NCBI RefSeq assembly: GCF_016125575.1
Contig: NZ_WGLM01000004.1
Coordinates: forward strand, 498,501 to 562,500
Direction: 5' to 3'
Source: Limimaricola sp.
GTDB lineage: Bacteria; Pseudomonadota; Alphaproteobacteria; Rhodobacterales; Rhodobacteraceae
DNA length: 64,000 bases
Within the stretch, counting starts at the first letter, position 1, and each line of letters begins with the position of its first letter. The notes beneath the pieces were generated by a model. It was given only the letters and a program-made list of their open reading frames with translations, made no database searches and had not been told where the DNA came from. The position numbers and the translations under genes are program-made. Positions 36,458-45,346 of the stretch are shown here, one piece after another.

Positions 36458-36488
36458 GCTCAGAACGCCCGCCGGGCCTTGAAGGCGG
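36458..36488. repeat. 31-bp direct repeat, right copy (recR 3' end)
   Basis: Perfect copy of 34869-34899. It forms the genuine end of recR. The protease gene lies between the copies. Confidence 0.95.
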
Positions 36489-37053
36489 CGGTGATGGTGC
36501 CGTCGTCGAGGTAATCAAGCTCGCCGCCCATCGGCACGCCTTGTGCCAGCGAGGTGACGGTGACGCCGGGCAACTGGTCGGCGATGTAATGGGCGGTGGT
36601 CTGGCCGTCGACGGTGGCGGGCAGGGCGAGGATGATTTCGCCCACGCCTTCATCGGCGATACGGGCGACAAGCTGCGGGATACGCAGGTCTTCGGGGCCG
36701 ACCGCGTCCAGAGCCGACAGCGTGCCGCCCAGCACGTGGTAGCGGCCGCGAAACGCCTGCCCCCGTTCCATCGCCCAAAGGTCGGCCACATCCTCGACCA
36801 CGCAGATCTGGCCATTGGCCCGCTTTTCGCTGCGGCAGATGTCGCATTGGTCGGCGGTGCCGATATTGCCGCAGGTGACACATTCGCGCGCCGTGGCCCC
36901 CACCCGCGCCAGCGTTTCGGCCAGCGGGATCAGTTGTTGCCGGCGCTTCTTGATCAGGTGCAATACCGCGCGGCGGGCCGAGCGCGGGCCCAGCCCCGGC
37001 AGTCGCGCCATCAGGTCGATCAACGCCTCGATATCACGGGTATCCTCGCTCAT
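36460..37053 (-). CDS. recR: Recombination mediator RecR
   Basis: A 197-residue RecR, which with RecF and RecO loads RecA at gapped [19 protein letters not shown] is the helix-hairpin-helix, C58, C61, C70 and C73 form the zinc finger, and the Toprim domain follows (about 80-175). The start at 37053 matches the family. Longer readings are not family-like. Its 3' end lies in the right 31-bp repeat. Confidence 0.96.
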   Translation of the reverse strand: MSEDTRDIEALIDLMARLPGLGPRSARRAVLHLIKKRRQQLIPLAETLARVGATARECVTCGNIGTADQCDICRSEKRANGQICVVEDVADLWAMERGQAFRGRYHVLGGTLSALDAVGPEDLRIPQLVARIADEGVGEIILALPATVDGQTTAHYIADQLPGVTVTSLAQGVPMGGELDYLDDGTITAAFKARRAF

Positions 37054-37069
37054 GCCTGCACCTCGCCCC

Positions 37070-37117
37070 GGCATGGGGACGCCTCCGGCGGGGGAGTATT
37101 TGGGGCCAGATGAAGCA
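37070..37117. repeat. Short mosaic intergenic repeat between recR and ybaB
   Basis: GCCTCCGGCGGGGGAGTATT followed by TGGGGCCAGATGAAG. From memory, similar units recur between genes in Rhodobacterales. Shares the GGG-TATTT core with the unit near 25465. Confidence 0.5.
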
Positions 37118-37130
37118 GGGCGGCAGTCCC

Positions 37131-37475
37131 TCAGAAGGGCAGTTTCATGTCGGCGGGCAAGCCCATTTCCGAGGTGAGTTTCGACATCTCGTCCTCGGCG
37201 CGCTGCGCGGCCTTGGACTGGGCGTCCTTGATCGCGGCAAGGATCAGGTCCTCGACCACTTCCTTGTCGCTGCCGTTGAAGATCGACGGATCGATGTCGA
37301 GCGATTTCAGCTCGCCCTTGGCGGTGGCCACGGCCTTGACAAGGCCCGCGCCGCTTTGCCCCTCGACCAGCATCGTGTGCATCTGGTCCTGCAACTCGGC
37401 GATCTTGACCTGCATCTCCTGCGCGGTCTTCATCATCTTGGCCATGTCGCCAAGCCCGCCCAATCCCTTGAACAT
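37131..37475 (-). CDS. ybaB: YbaB/EbfC nucleoid-associated protein
   Basis: A 114-residue DNA-binding dimer starting [20 protein letters not shown], the usual opening. Commonly sits between dnaX and recR, as here. AAGGAGA lies upstream. Confidence 0.95.
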   Translation of the reverse strand: MFKGLGGLGDMAKMMKTAQEMQVKIAELQDQMHTMLVEGQSGAGLVKAVATAKGELKSLDIDPSIFNGSDKEVVEDLILAAIKDAQSKAAQRAEDEMSKLTSEMGLPADMKLPF

Positions 37476-37534
37476 CGTCGTCTCCTTGTTGCTTGTGGCC
37501 AGAGATACGCAGGGCGAACCCGCCCGGCAAGGGC

Positions 37535-39277
37535 TCAGTCCTCTTCGAACGGGTCCCATTCATCCTCGACCTCGGGCAGTGCCTCGGCCATGACGGATTC
37601 CTCACTGCGGGCCTGGCGCACGGCAGTGACGCGTGCCTGCGGAAAAGCGGCCAACACGGCCTGCACCAGCGGATGTTGCTCTGCCGCCCGCGTCAGGTCG
37701 CGCGCCGCGGCATCACGCTGTTCGGCAAGCGAAGGTGCGCCGCTATCGCCCGCGCTGACACTCACGGCCCAGCGCGCGCCGGTCCATGTCTGCAACCGGC
37801 TGCCGAGCCGTTGGGCAAGGTCGGACGGGCAGCTTTCGGTCGGGGTAAACTCGATGCGGCCGGGCTGGTAGCTGACCAGTCGCAGGCCCGTTTCGACATC
37901 GACCTGCAGTTGCGCGTCGCGATGGCGCGCGATCAACGCGACGACGTCCTCGAACCGGGCCAATTGTGCCATCGGGCCGGGGGCTGCGGCGGGGGCCAAC
38001 TGTGCCTGTGGCCCCGACGACCCGCCATTGCGCGGTGCGGGGGGCGGCGGGGCAGCCGTCACGCCCTGCGGCGCGGAGGTGCGGCCCTGGCCCGGCCCGG
38101 GCCCGTTGGGTGGTTTTGGGTCATCGCGCAGCTTGCGCAACAATTCCTCGGGCGAGGGCATGTCGGCCACATGGGTCAGGCGGATCACCGCCATCTCTGC
38201 CGCCATCATCGCGTTGGGCGCGACCGAGACCTCTTCCAGCGCCTTGAGCAGCATCTGCCACATCCGGCTGAGCACCCGCATCGGCAGGGCGGCGGCCATC
38301 GCCTGCCCGCGCGCGCGTTCGTCAGGGCCGATCGTGGGGTCCTCGGCGGCGTCGGGCGTGATCTTGATGACGCTGACCCAGTGGGTCACATCGGCAAGGT
38401 CGCGCAGCACCGCCATCGGGTCTGCGCCATCGGCATATTGCGCGCCAAGCTCGGCCAGCGCGCCTGCCGCGTCGCCCTTCAGGATCAGATCGAACAGGTC
38501 AAGCACGCGGCCCCGGTCGGCCAGACCCAGCATCGCGCGGACCTGATCGGCCGTCGTCTCGCCCGCGCCGTGGCTGATCGCCTGATCCAGCAGCGAGGTG
38601 GCATCGCGGGCCGAGCCCTCGGCCGCGCGGGTGATCAGCGCCAGCGCGTCATCGGCAATTTCTGCCTTCTCGGCATCGGCGATTCGACGCAGAAGCGCAA
38701 TCATCACCTCCGGTTCAATCCGGCGCAGGTCGAAGCGCTGGCAGCGCGACAGGACCGTGACGGGCACCTTGCGGATCTCGGTCGTGGCAAAGATGAACTT
38801 CACGTGCGCGGGGGGCTCTTCCAGCGTTTTCAGCAGCGCGTTGAAGGCGTTGGTCGACAGCATGTGAACTTCGTCGATGATGTAGATCTTGAAGCGCGCG
38901 CTGGCCGCCCGGTAATGCACGCTGTCGATGATCTCGCGGATATCGCCCACGCCGGTGCGGCTGGCCGCGTCCATTTCCATCACGTCAACGTGCCGGCCTT
39001 CCATGATGGCCACGCAATGTTCGCAGACGCCGCAGGGTTCGGTCGTGGGGCCGCCGGTGCCATCGGGGCCGATGCAGTTCATGCCCTTGGCGATGATGCG
39101 GGCCGTGGTTGTCTTCCCGGTGCCGCGGATGCCGGTCATGATGAAGGCCTGCGCGATCCTGTCGGCGGCGAAGGCATTGCGCAGGGTGCGCACCATCGCG
39201 TCCTGCCCGACGAGATCGGTAAACGTCTCGGGCCGGTATTTGCGGGCAAGGATCTGGTAGGCGGGGGCGTCGGTCAT
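37535..39277 (-). CDS. dnaX: DNA polymerase III subunit gamma/tau
   Basis: Clamp-loader ATPase of 580 residues. GIRGTGKT at 49-56 is Walker A, a four-cysteine zinc module includes CGVCEHC, and [10 protein letters not shown] is Walker B, followed by domain III and a Pro/Gly-rich linker leading to the tau C-terminus. ATG at 39277 is preferred to a GTG two codons earlier. I saw no A-rich slippery site for a frameshift. Upstream, ffs is separated from it by a 5.9-kb signalling cluster. Confidence 0.96.
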   Translation of the reverse strand: MTDAPAYQILARKYRPETFTDLVGQDAMVRTLRNAFAADRIAQAFIMTGIRGTGKTTTARIIAKGMNCIGPDGTGGPTTEPCGVCEHCVAIMEGRHVDVMEMDAASRTGVGDIREIIDSVHYRAASARFKIYIIDEVHMLSTNAFNALLKTLEEPPAHVKFIFATTEIRKVPVTVLSRCQRFDLRRIEPEVMIALLRRIADAEKAEIADDALALITRAAEGSARDATSLLDQAISHGAGETTADQVRAMLGLADRGRVLDLFDLILKGDAAGALAELGAQYADGADPMAVLRDLADVTHWVSVIKITPDAAEDPTIGPDERARGQAMAAALPMRVLSRMWQMLLKALEEVSVAPNAMMAAEMAVIRLTHVADMPSPEELLRKLRDDPKPPNGPGPGQGRTSAPQGVTAAPPPPAPRNGGSSGPQAQLAPAAAPGPMAQLARFEDVVALIARHRDAQLQVDVETGLRLVSYQPGRIEFTPTESCPSDLAQRLGSRLQTWTGARWAVSVSAGDSGAPSLAEQRDAAARDLTRAAEQHPLVQAVLAAFPQARVTAVRQARSEESVMAEALPEVEDEWDPFEED

Positions 39278-39682
39278 GTGCACTTTGGATTCGGGCTGTC
39301 AGCGGCAGGGTAGGGCCGCGCGCCGCCAAGGTCCATCACCTCGCGCGCCGACAATGCGGCGATCCTTGAATGCCGGATCGCGATTATTGCTGTCGCAGCG
39401 CCAGAAATTGTTGCGGACCAATTACTTGCACGGCGCAGGCCGGCTGCCATGTCGCGGCCGCAACCTATGGTGGAAACGTGTTGGCGGCGAAGTGGGCCGC
39501 GGTCAGACGAATTCTGTGTGATTGAGAGCAATTATATTGCTTCATGAAGCCGCCGTTTGGGCTGGCTGCGTCACATTGCCTGGACGTTTCCCAATTCCGG
39601 AGTCCTCCGTCAAAAGTATCGCGGTACATCGCTTTGGCCGGGCGAAGACTAACGGGCGGCGAGCGCTCCCACTTGTTCAAAA

Positions 39683-39712
39683 CTGACTAAACGCAAATGA
39701 AATCAATATACT
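39683..39712 (+). promoter_or_regulatory. Candidate promoter for the phosphorelay cluster
   Basis: CTGACT (39683-39688), 18-bp spacer, then TATACT (39707-39712). It would give a leader of about 220 bases before the first gene. Confidence 0.4.
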
Positions 39713-39722
39713 ATATAGATTT
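39700..39722. promoter_or_regulatory. 23-bp near-perfect palindrome over the -10 region
   Basis: Arms AAATC and GATTT with inner ATATA/TATAT halves around a central C. Ten of eleven base pairs match. Overlap with the candidate -10 box suggests a repressor operator. Confidence 0.5.
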
Positions 39723-39856
39723 CGCGGCTCAAGATGCGTGGCTAATCATTAAGTTATCGTGATGTGTAATTTAATTCGGCAGATATCTTGGCAGGACCCG
39801 GCCGACCGACGCAGTAAAATCGACCGGGCCCAATTTATGCCACATTCCATTTTTAC

Positions 39857-39869
39857 GTGTATTTAACAC
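39857..39869. promoter_or_regulatory. Short inverted repeat GTGT-N5-ACAC
   Basis: Lies 69 bp before the first cluster gene in AT-rich sequence. It might be a second regulator site. Confidence 0.3.
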
Positions 39870-39938
39870 ATCTTTGCCTCCGTGGGTTCTGTCCAATCAA
39901 GGGACCCGGCGCGGTGGCGTATCAGGGGGTTTTTGGGA

Positions 39939-40889
39939 ATGCGGATCCTCGCAGTCGACGACGAAGAACTTGTTATCAGCTTGCTCAAGGTAGTCCTGCC
40001 GAAGCTGGGCTATGATCAGGCTGATTTCGCCAGCAGCGGTGAAGAAGCGCTGTCGCTGATCCAGCGCAGCAAGACCCCCTATGATTGCGTGCTGTCCGAT
40101 ATCCGGATGCCCGGCATGGACGGGGTAGAGCTGTGTGGCCACATCCGCGGCCTGACCGATTACGTCGAGACACCGATCATCATGCTGACGTCGATGGTCG
40201 ACAGGGAATATGTCGATCGGTCCTTTGGGGCGGGCGCGACCGATTACATGAACAAGCCGATCCGCAGCGAAGAACTGGATGCCCGCCTTCGCGTGGCCCA
40301 GATGCAGCGCCGCGAGGTCCGTCGTCTGTCAGCCGGCGCCCTTGCCGGGACAGAGCCCGCCTTCGCGCTCGAGGATGCGATCACGCTCAACGATGTGCCC
40401 GGGTTCATCAGTGAAATCGCGTTGCTCAATTACCTGGTGCAGATGTCACGCATCAACGCCTTCATGCATGCCGCCATCGGGTTCCAGATCGAAGGGGTCG
40501 AGGCGCATTATCACCGCTCGCGCGCGGACGATTTCAAGTACATGCTTGAATGCGTTGCAGAATCCATCTTTGGCGCAACCCGCACCGTCGGCGTGATGAT
40601 CTCTTATCTTGGCAGCGGAAGCTTTGTGGCGATCGTGCCGCGGGTCAATTCGTTCGATCAGGACTCGCTCAACGACGTGGTGGAGATGGAGCTGGACGGT
40701 CTGAAGATCGTCGATCACGTGGGCAAGTGGCGGCCGGTCAACGTCTGGTCAGGTCCGCAGATCAATTCGCGCATGTTCGGCGGCAACCCGGCCGAGCTGA
40801 TCCTTCGTGCCGTCGATGCCGCGCGCGAAGCCCGCAGCGAGGAATTGCAGCGGCGTGAATCCGCGATCCGGCAAGCAATCACGGCCTGA
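39939..40889 (+). CDS. Response regulator with degenerate GGDEF-like output domain
   Basis: A 316-residue protein. The receiver domain (1-125) has the acidic pocket in VDDEE, phosphorylation site D54 in LSDIRMPG and K106 in NKPI. The C-terminal part (about 150-310) is not a DNA-binding domain. ISYLGSGSFVAIVPR near residues 222-236 aligns in layout with the R.GGDEF...LP core of diguanylate cyclases, but GGDEF reads GSGSF, so cyclase activity is unlikely. It may bind a nucleotide or partner. First gene of the cluster, two bases before the Hpt gene. Confidence 0.85.
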   Translation: MRILAVDDEELVISLLKVVLPKLGYDQADFASSGEEALSLIQRSKTPYDCVLSDIRMPGMDGVELCGHIRGLTDYVETPIIMLTSMVDREYVDRSFGAGATDYMNKPIRSEELDARLRVAQMQRREVRRLSAGALAGTEPAFALEDAITLNDVPGFISEIALLNYLVQMSRINAFMHAAIGFQIEGVEAHYHRSRADDFKYMLECVAESIFGATRTVGVMISYLGSGSFVAIVPRVNSFDQDSLNDVVEMELDGLKIVDHVGKWRPVNVWSGPQINSRMFGGNPAELILRAVDAAREARSEELQRRESAIRQAITA

Positions 40890-40891
40890 CC

Positions 40892-41251
40892 ATGCCGCAT
40901 GGAACTGGCAGCACCGATCATGACGCGGCGCTTTCGGCGATGGTGGCGGATATCCGTGTCCGCTTCCAGGATCGGCTAGTCGGCTACGTTCTCGACATCG
41001 AGGACTGCAAACGGCAACTCGAATTGCCAGAGCGCCGCGGCGCGGCCGTCGCGCGCATCGCCGATATCGCCCACAGCATCAGTGGGATCGCCGGATCGGT
41101 GGGTTATGCCGACCTTGGCCGGACTGCCGCCTCGGTCGATGCGGCGTTTCATAGTCCAAAGATCGCCGCGTCGAGCGATCCACCGTCCGCGGCGGCGATG
41201 GACGCGCTCGAACGTTTGCTCGACCTGATGGAACAGAAGATCGACGACTAG
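40892..41251 (+). CDS. Histidine phosphotransfer (Hpt) protein
   Basis: A 119-residue all-helical protein. IAHSISGIAGSVGYADLG places the phosphoaccepting histidine at H61 with the conserved K/G-rich surroundings of Hpt domains (the usual HxxKG reads HSISG). It would relay phosphate between receivers and the kinase. The start is two bases after the upstream stop and lacks a clear ribosome-binding site, implying translational coupling. Confidence 0.8.
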   Translation: MPHGTGSTDHDAALSAMVADIRVRFQDRLVGYVLDIEDCKRQLELPERRGAAVARIADIAHSISGIAGSVGYADLGRTAASVDAAFHSPKIAASSDPPSAAAMDALERLLDLMEQKIDD

Positions 41252-41480
41252 GCCGCTTCGCCGGGTCGTCCGTTCGCGTGCCTTCCCGGGTAGGTAAAAC
41301 TGGCGCAAACGGTGACGAAAGGCGCATTTATCATCCGAAAGGCGGAAAAATTGTTACTAGTTACAGCAGTCTTTCGCTTGTGCGCCCAAATCGCGATGGC
41401 AACGCTGGACCGTTTCGGATTGCTGGCGTACCTTATGGTTGTAGACGGGGACGTCTCTACAACGAAAATGAATCCGACGC
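41252..41480. other. Gap between the Hpt and kinase genes
   Basis: 229 bp without a credible gene. A palindromic ACTAGT core with extended symmetry lies at 41356-41361, and GTAGA and TCTAC half-sites flank GGGGACG near 41440-41460. A separate promoter for the kinase is possible but none is clear. Confidence 0.5.
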
Positions 41481-44400
41481 GTGGATGACTCGACGACCTC
41501 ACAAGACCTGACTGGCCGTCGCCTTGCCGACGGACTGTCAGGTCGTGCCTCGGGCTTGTCGCGCCGCATGCTGTCCGTGCTCGCGGGTACCGGTTTCTGG
41601 TCCAGCCTTGCCGCAACCCTCGGTCTTGCCGCGCTCAGCTTCGCGGGATTCTACCTCAACCTTCCGCTCTTCAATTCGGTCTCGTTTGTTTTCGGTTCGA
41701 TCGCGGCGCTGATCGCACTGCGCATTTTCGGCGTCCTTCCCGCACTTTTCGTGGTTCTGGTCGGATCGACCTACACCTATTTCGCCTGGGGTCATCCCTT
41801 CGCGATGTTGAGTTTCGGAGTCGAGGTCATCTTTGTGTGGCTCTTGTCCCGACGGGTGGAAAACCTGGCGTTGGCAGACGTTGCCTACTGGTTGTTCGTC
41901 GGCATGCCGCTGGTTCTCTTGACCTATACCGGCCAGTTGGGGATGAGTTCCGGTTCCGCGGCCTTCATCGCGCTCAAACAGGGCGTGAACGGTGTTCTCA
42001 ACGCCGTTCTGGCCGGGTTGCTGCTGGCGATGCTGACCATCGCCGTGCCGGCGCTGCGCCACCGCTTGCCCAAGATCGAGGTCCGCTCGCTGGTCCTTTA
42101 CATGATGGCCTTCGTGGCCATCGCCTCCTGCGCGTCGCTGATCACCGTTGAAAGCCGCACCGATTACAACCGCAAGGCCGACGGGATGACATCGTTGATG
42201 TCGACGGTGGGCCTTGTGACGCAGGTCGCCCTGCGGCAGGGCATTCCGCCCGACCAGCTTGGCGCGATCTATGAAAAGCAACTGAGCGACCTCGTCGCGA
42301 CGGTCAGCGATGGCTACGGTGCGATCAGCGATTTTTCCGTCGCCACGATCGCGCCCAGTGGCGCGCATCAGGACATCTTCGGCACGACGAAGGGGTTTTC
42401 GTTAACGGGCACGCTGGGAAACGATGTCGCAGGCAACCTTCTTTGGCTGCCCAACGGCGACATGCCCTCGCTGACGCGCGACCGTGAAGGTGTCTACCTG
42501 ATGTCGATGCAGACAGAGGGCGTTCCGGGTGTGCAATCTCTGTGGGTCGAGTTCAACGCGGCCCCCCTGATTGATGATCTTGAAGCCGCAGGGCGGGGTT
42601 ACCTAATGCTGTTGGCTGTCGCGGTGGCCACGGTTCTGATGCTGTCGACCGGGCTGATCCGCTGGATGGTCGCGCCGCTGGACCGTGTGGTGCGCGTCAG
42701 CGAGGAAATGACCGACGCACTCGTTGCCGGTCGACCAGCCCCCGCACTGCAGCAAAGCAACATCGTCGAATATGACCGGATGCTTTTCGCGATGTGGCGG
42801 ATGTCGGGCAATCTTGCCCGCGCCTTCCGCGAACGCGAGGAACTCGCGCGCTCGCTCGAAGAACGCGTGCGCCGTCGCACGGCCGAATTGCAGACGATGT
42901 CGGAACTGGCCAAGCAGACGACCAATGGCGTGATCATTGCCGACCGCGACGGCCGGGTGACATGGGTGAACGCCGCCTTCACGCGGATCACCGGCTATAG
43001 TCTGGACGAAATGCGCGGCCAGATCCCCGGCAAGATCCTGCAAAAGGTGCCCCCGCCCGACGAGATCCGCGAGCATATGCGTACCAGCCTCGAACGGCGC
43101 ACCAGCTTCTACGTCGAGCTTCTCAACCACACCAAGTTGGGTACGCCCTATTGGATCGAGGTGCATTGCAACCCGATGTTCGATGCCGAAGGTAACCACA
43201 CCGGTTACATCGCCATCGAGAACGACATTACCGAGCGGCGACGCACCAACATCGCGCTGCGCGATTCGCTGGAACGGCTGAGCCTTGCCGCGGAAGTGGC
43301 TGAACTGGGCATCTGGACCGTCAACACCGCTACCGGCCGGATCGAGTGGAACGACCAGAATTTCCGCCTGCACGGGATGTCGCCGACCGACGACATCTCA
43401 CAAGACTGGATCAGGCGGGTCCATCAGGATGATGTGGGCAAGATCGGCGCCTTCTTCAAAAGCCTGCGCGAGGTTCGCCCCAACGACCAGACCTTCGAAT
43501 ATCGTCTTTCCCACCCCGAGCGGGGCGAGCGCATTCTGGCATCGGTCGCGCGCGCGGTGCGCGAGGGCGACGACACGCTGCGTGTCACTGGCATCACCCG
43601 GGACGTGACCGACGAACGACAGGCCCGCGAGCGGTTGCGGCGCGCCGCCCAGCATACCGAGGCGATCATCGACAATATCCTCGATGCGATCATCGCGATC
43701 GACAGCCGGGGCCGCATCAATTCCTACAACCGCGCCGCGGAAGAGATCTTCGGCCACCGGGCCGAGCAGGTCATCGGCCAATCCGTCGGCATACTGATGA
43801 CCAATGACCACGCCGCGCGGCACGGAAATTTCATCCGCAACTACCTGCAGGGCGGTCCTGCCAAGATGGTTGGACGCGTGACTGAATTGGAGGCGGTGCG
43901 CCGCAACGGCGAGCGTTTCCCGATCGAACTTGCCGTGTCCGAGATCGTCGATGGCGGCGACCGCTTCTTTATCGGCATCATCCGCGACATTACCGAACGG
44001 CGGAAGGTCGAGCGGATGCAATCCGAATTCCTCGCGACGGTCAGCCACGAGTTGCGCACGCCGCTGACCTCGATCCGGGGCACGCTGTCATTGCTCAACG
44101 CCAATGTCTTTGGACCGCTGGAGGAAAAGGCGCAGATCATGGTCGGTGCGGCGCTGACCAATGCCGAGCGCCTTGGCGCGATGGTTGACGAGGTTCTTGA
44201 CCTGGAAAAGCTGACCCAAGGCAAGATGGAAGTGCGGATGACCCCGCAACCGCTGGCACAGATCGTCAACGAGGCAGTGATGCTGAACCAATCTTATGCG
44301 GACAAGTATGGCGTGACCCTTGTCGTCGAAGACGAGGTGCCGCCTTCCGTCTGGGTCAACGTCGATCCGGCCCGCGCGATCCAGATCCTGACCAACTTCA

Positions 44401-44768
44401 TCTCGAACGGCGTCAAGTTCTCGGGGCACGGAACCTGCGTCACAGTTCGCATTTCGACAAGCGACACCCATGCCCGCGTCAGCGTGTTCGACGAGGGCCC
44501 CGGCGTGCCGGAAGACAAGCAATCGCTATTGTTCAAGAAATTTGCCCAGCTGGACACGAGCGATCAGCGCAAGCATCGCGGGTCGGGCCTTGGTCTGGCG
44601 ATCTCGCGCGAATTGGCCGACAGGATGGACGGGCAGGTGGGCCTTGTCTCGGAAAACGGCAAGGGCGCCGAATTCTGGGTCGAGTTCCCGCTGGTCGCGG
44701 AATCGGAAACACCCGAGACACCGGGCGTCGCAACCTTAGCACCACGGGAAGGTGCCGATCATGTCTGA
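41481..44768 (+). CDS. Membrane PAS-domain sensor histidine kinase
   Basis: A 1095-residue kinase from a GTG start. About residues 40-205 form a multi-pass membrane region resembling MASE-type sensors. An extracytoplasmic loop (about 215-370) and another membrane segment (373-395) follow, then a coiled coil, three PAS domains (about 470-590, 595-715, 720-845, each ending with IT.R or similar), HisKA with SHELRTPL (H about 855), and HATPase with N box NFISNG, DEGPGVP and GSGLGLAISREL. No receiver domain is fused. The adjacent Hpt and receivers complete a relay. The stop overlaps the next gene by 8 bp. Confidence 0.93.
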   Translation: MDDSTTSQDLTGRRLADGLSGRASGLSRRMLSVLAGTGFWSSLAATLGLAALSFAGFYLNLPLFNSVSFVFGSIAALIALRIFGVLPALFVVLVGSTYTYFAWGHPFAMLSFGVEVIFVWLLSRRVENLALADVAYWLFVGMPLVLLTYTGQLGMSSGSAAFIALKQGVNGVLNAVLAGLLLAMLTIAVPALRHRLPKIEVRSLVLYMMAFVAIASCASLITVESRTDYNRKADGMTSLMSTVGLVTQVALRQGIPPDQLGAIYEKQLSDLVATVSDGYGAISDFSVATIAPSGAHQDIFGTTKGFSLTGTLGNDVAGNLLWLPNGDMPSLTRDREGVYLMSMQTEGVPGVQSLWVEFNAAPLIDDLEAAGRGYLMLLAVAVATVLMLSTGLIRWMVAPLDRVVRVSEEMTDALVAGRPAPALQQSNIVEYDRMLFAMWRMSGNLARAFREREELARSLEERVRRRTAELQTMSELAKQTTNGVIIADRDGRVTWVNAAFTRITGYSLDEMRGQIPGKILQKVPPPDEIREHMRTSLERRTSFYVELLNHTKLGTPYWIEVHCNPMFDAEGNHTGYIAIENDITERRRTNIALRDSLERLSLAAEVAELGIWTVNTATGRIEWNDQNFRLHGMSPTDDISQDWIRRVHQDDVGKIGAFFKSLREVRPNDQTFEYRLSHPERGERILASVARAVREGDDTLRVTGITRDVTDERQARERLRRAAQHTEAIIDNILDAIIAIDSRGRINSYNRAAEEIFGHRAEQVIGQSVGILMTNDHAARHGNFIRNYLQGGPAKMVGRVTELEAVRRNGERFPIELAVSEIVDGGDRFFIGIIRDITERRKVERMQSEFLATVSHELRTPLTSIRGTLSLLNANVFGPLEEKAQIMVGAALTNAERLGAMVDEVLDLEKLTQGKMEVRMTPQPLAQIVNEAVMLNQSYADKYGVTLVVEDEVPPSVWVNVDPARAIQILTNFISNGVKFSGHGTCVTVRISTSDTHARVSVFDEGPGVPEDKQSLLFKKFAQLDTSDQRKHRGSGLGLAISRELADRMDGQVGLVSENGKGAEFWVEFPLVAESETPETPGVATLAPREGADHV

Positions 44769-45147
44769 TCTTGAATCCGTCGTCTTCGTCGAGGACGACC
44801 CCGACATCTTTCTGCTGATCGAACTGGCCCTGTCGCGGCTGGGTGGATTCACCGTGAAGGGGTTTCAGTCCGGCGCAGAGGCCGTGGCGCATGCTGCCGC
44901 CAGCAAGCCGCAGCTTGTCCTGCTGGACGTCATGATGCCGGATATGGACGGTCCCACCACGATGAAAGAGCTGTCCAGTCAGCCCGGCTTTGCCGACACC
45001 CCGATGGTTTTCATGACAGCCAAGATAAACCCCAGCGACGTCGATCGGCTCTACGCGATGGGTGCCGCAGCTGTCCTGACCAAGCCTTTCGACCCGATGA
45101 CCCTTGCCGACGAATTGCGCAAGATCTGGACGCGCGTTGACGCCTGA
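44761..45147 (+). CDS. Single-domain response regulator (CheY-like)
   Basis: A 128-residue receiver with the acidic pair in VEDDPD, D56 in LLDVMMPD, T in FMTAK and K in LTKPFD. No output domain, so it acts by protein contact or as a phosphate relay step. Overlaps the kinase gene by 8 bp. A GTG at 44752 is an alternative start. Convergent with ffs, 21 bp away. Confidence 0.92.
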   Translation: MSDLESVVFVEDDPDIFLLIELALSRLGGFTVKGFQSGAEAVAHAAASKPQLVLLDVMMPDMDGPTTMKELSSQPGFADTPMVFMTAKINPSDVDRLYAMGAAAVLTKPFDPMTLADELRKIWTRVDA

Positions 45148-45168
45148 TCATCACGAAAGGGGAAAGGT

Positions 45169-45262
45169 GAGAGGCTGGACAACGACCCAAGCGGGGCTCG
45201 TTACGGCTGCTTCCTTCCGGACCTGACCGGGTTGGCGAGGTGCCTGCCCGCGCCAACCTCTC
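45169..45262 (-). ncRNA. ffs: Small signal recognition particle RNA (4.5S type)
   Basis: On the minus strand the invariant SRP apical region reads GGTCAGGTCCGGAAGGAAGC, binding Ffh. Outer ends GAGAGGTTGG and CCAGCCTCTC pair to close a single hairpin of about 94 nt. Ends are estimated from this pairing. It guides membrane proteins to the translocon with Ffh and FtsY. In many bacteria it lies just before dnaX. Confidence 0.93.
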
Positions 45263-45346
45263 GACCCTGCATATAGGCCCGCGCGGCGGCTTTCGCAAGC
45301 GGCGAGGCGCGGCTAGGCTGCGGGCGAAATCGTGCGGGAGGAACCG

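Larger units (their letters stand above)
39278..39938. other. Long noncoding region before the phosphorelay cluster
   Basis: 661 bp with no gene I can support. The first half is moderately GC-rich and holds only unconvincing short reading frames. From about 39680 it becomes AT-rich: the 60-base stretches at 39721 and 39841 are about 42% and 40% G+C by hand count. It includes a promoter-like sequence and two inverted repeats listed separately. Confidence 0.7.

Noticed and set aside
37535-39277. Programmed frameshift in dnaX
   Set aside because: I found no A-rich slippery heptamer followed by a stem that would yield the short gamma form.
39274-39680. Short open frames on both strands before the phosphorelay cluster
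   Set aside because: No ribosome-binding sites, no recognisable motifs and shifting composition. They could be gene remnants but nothing identifies them.
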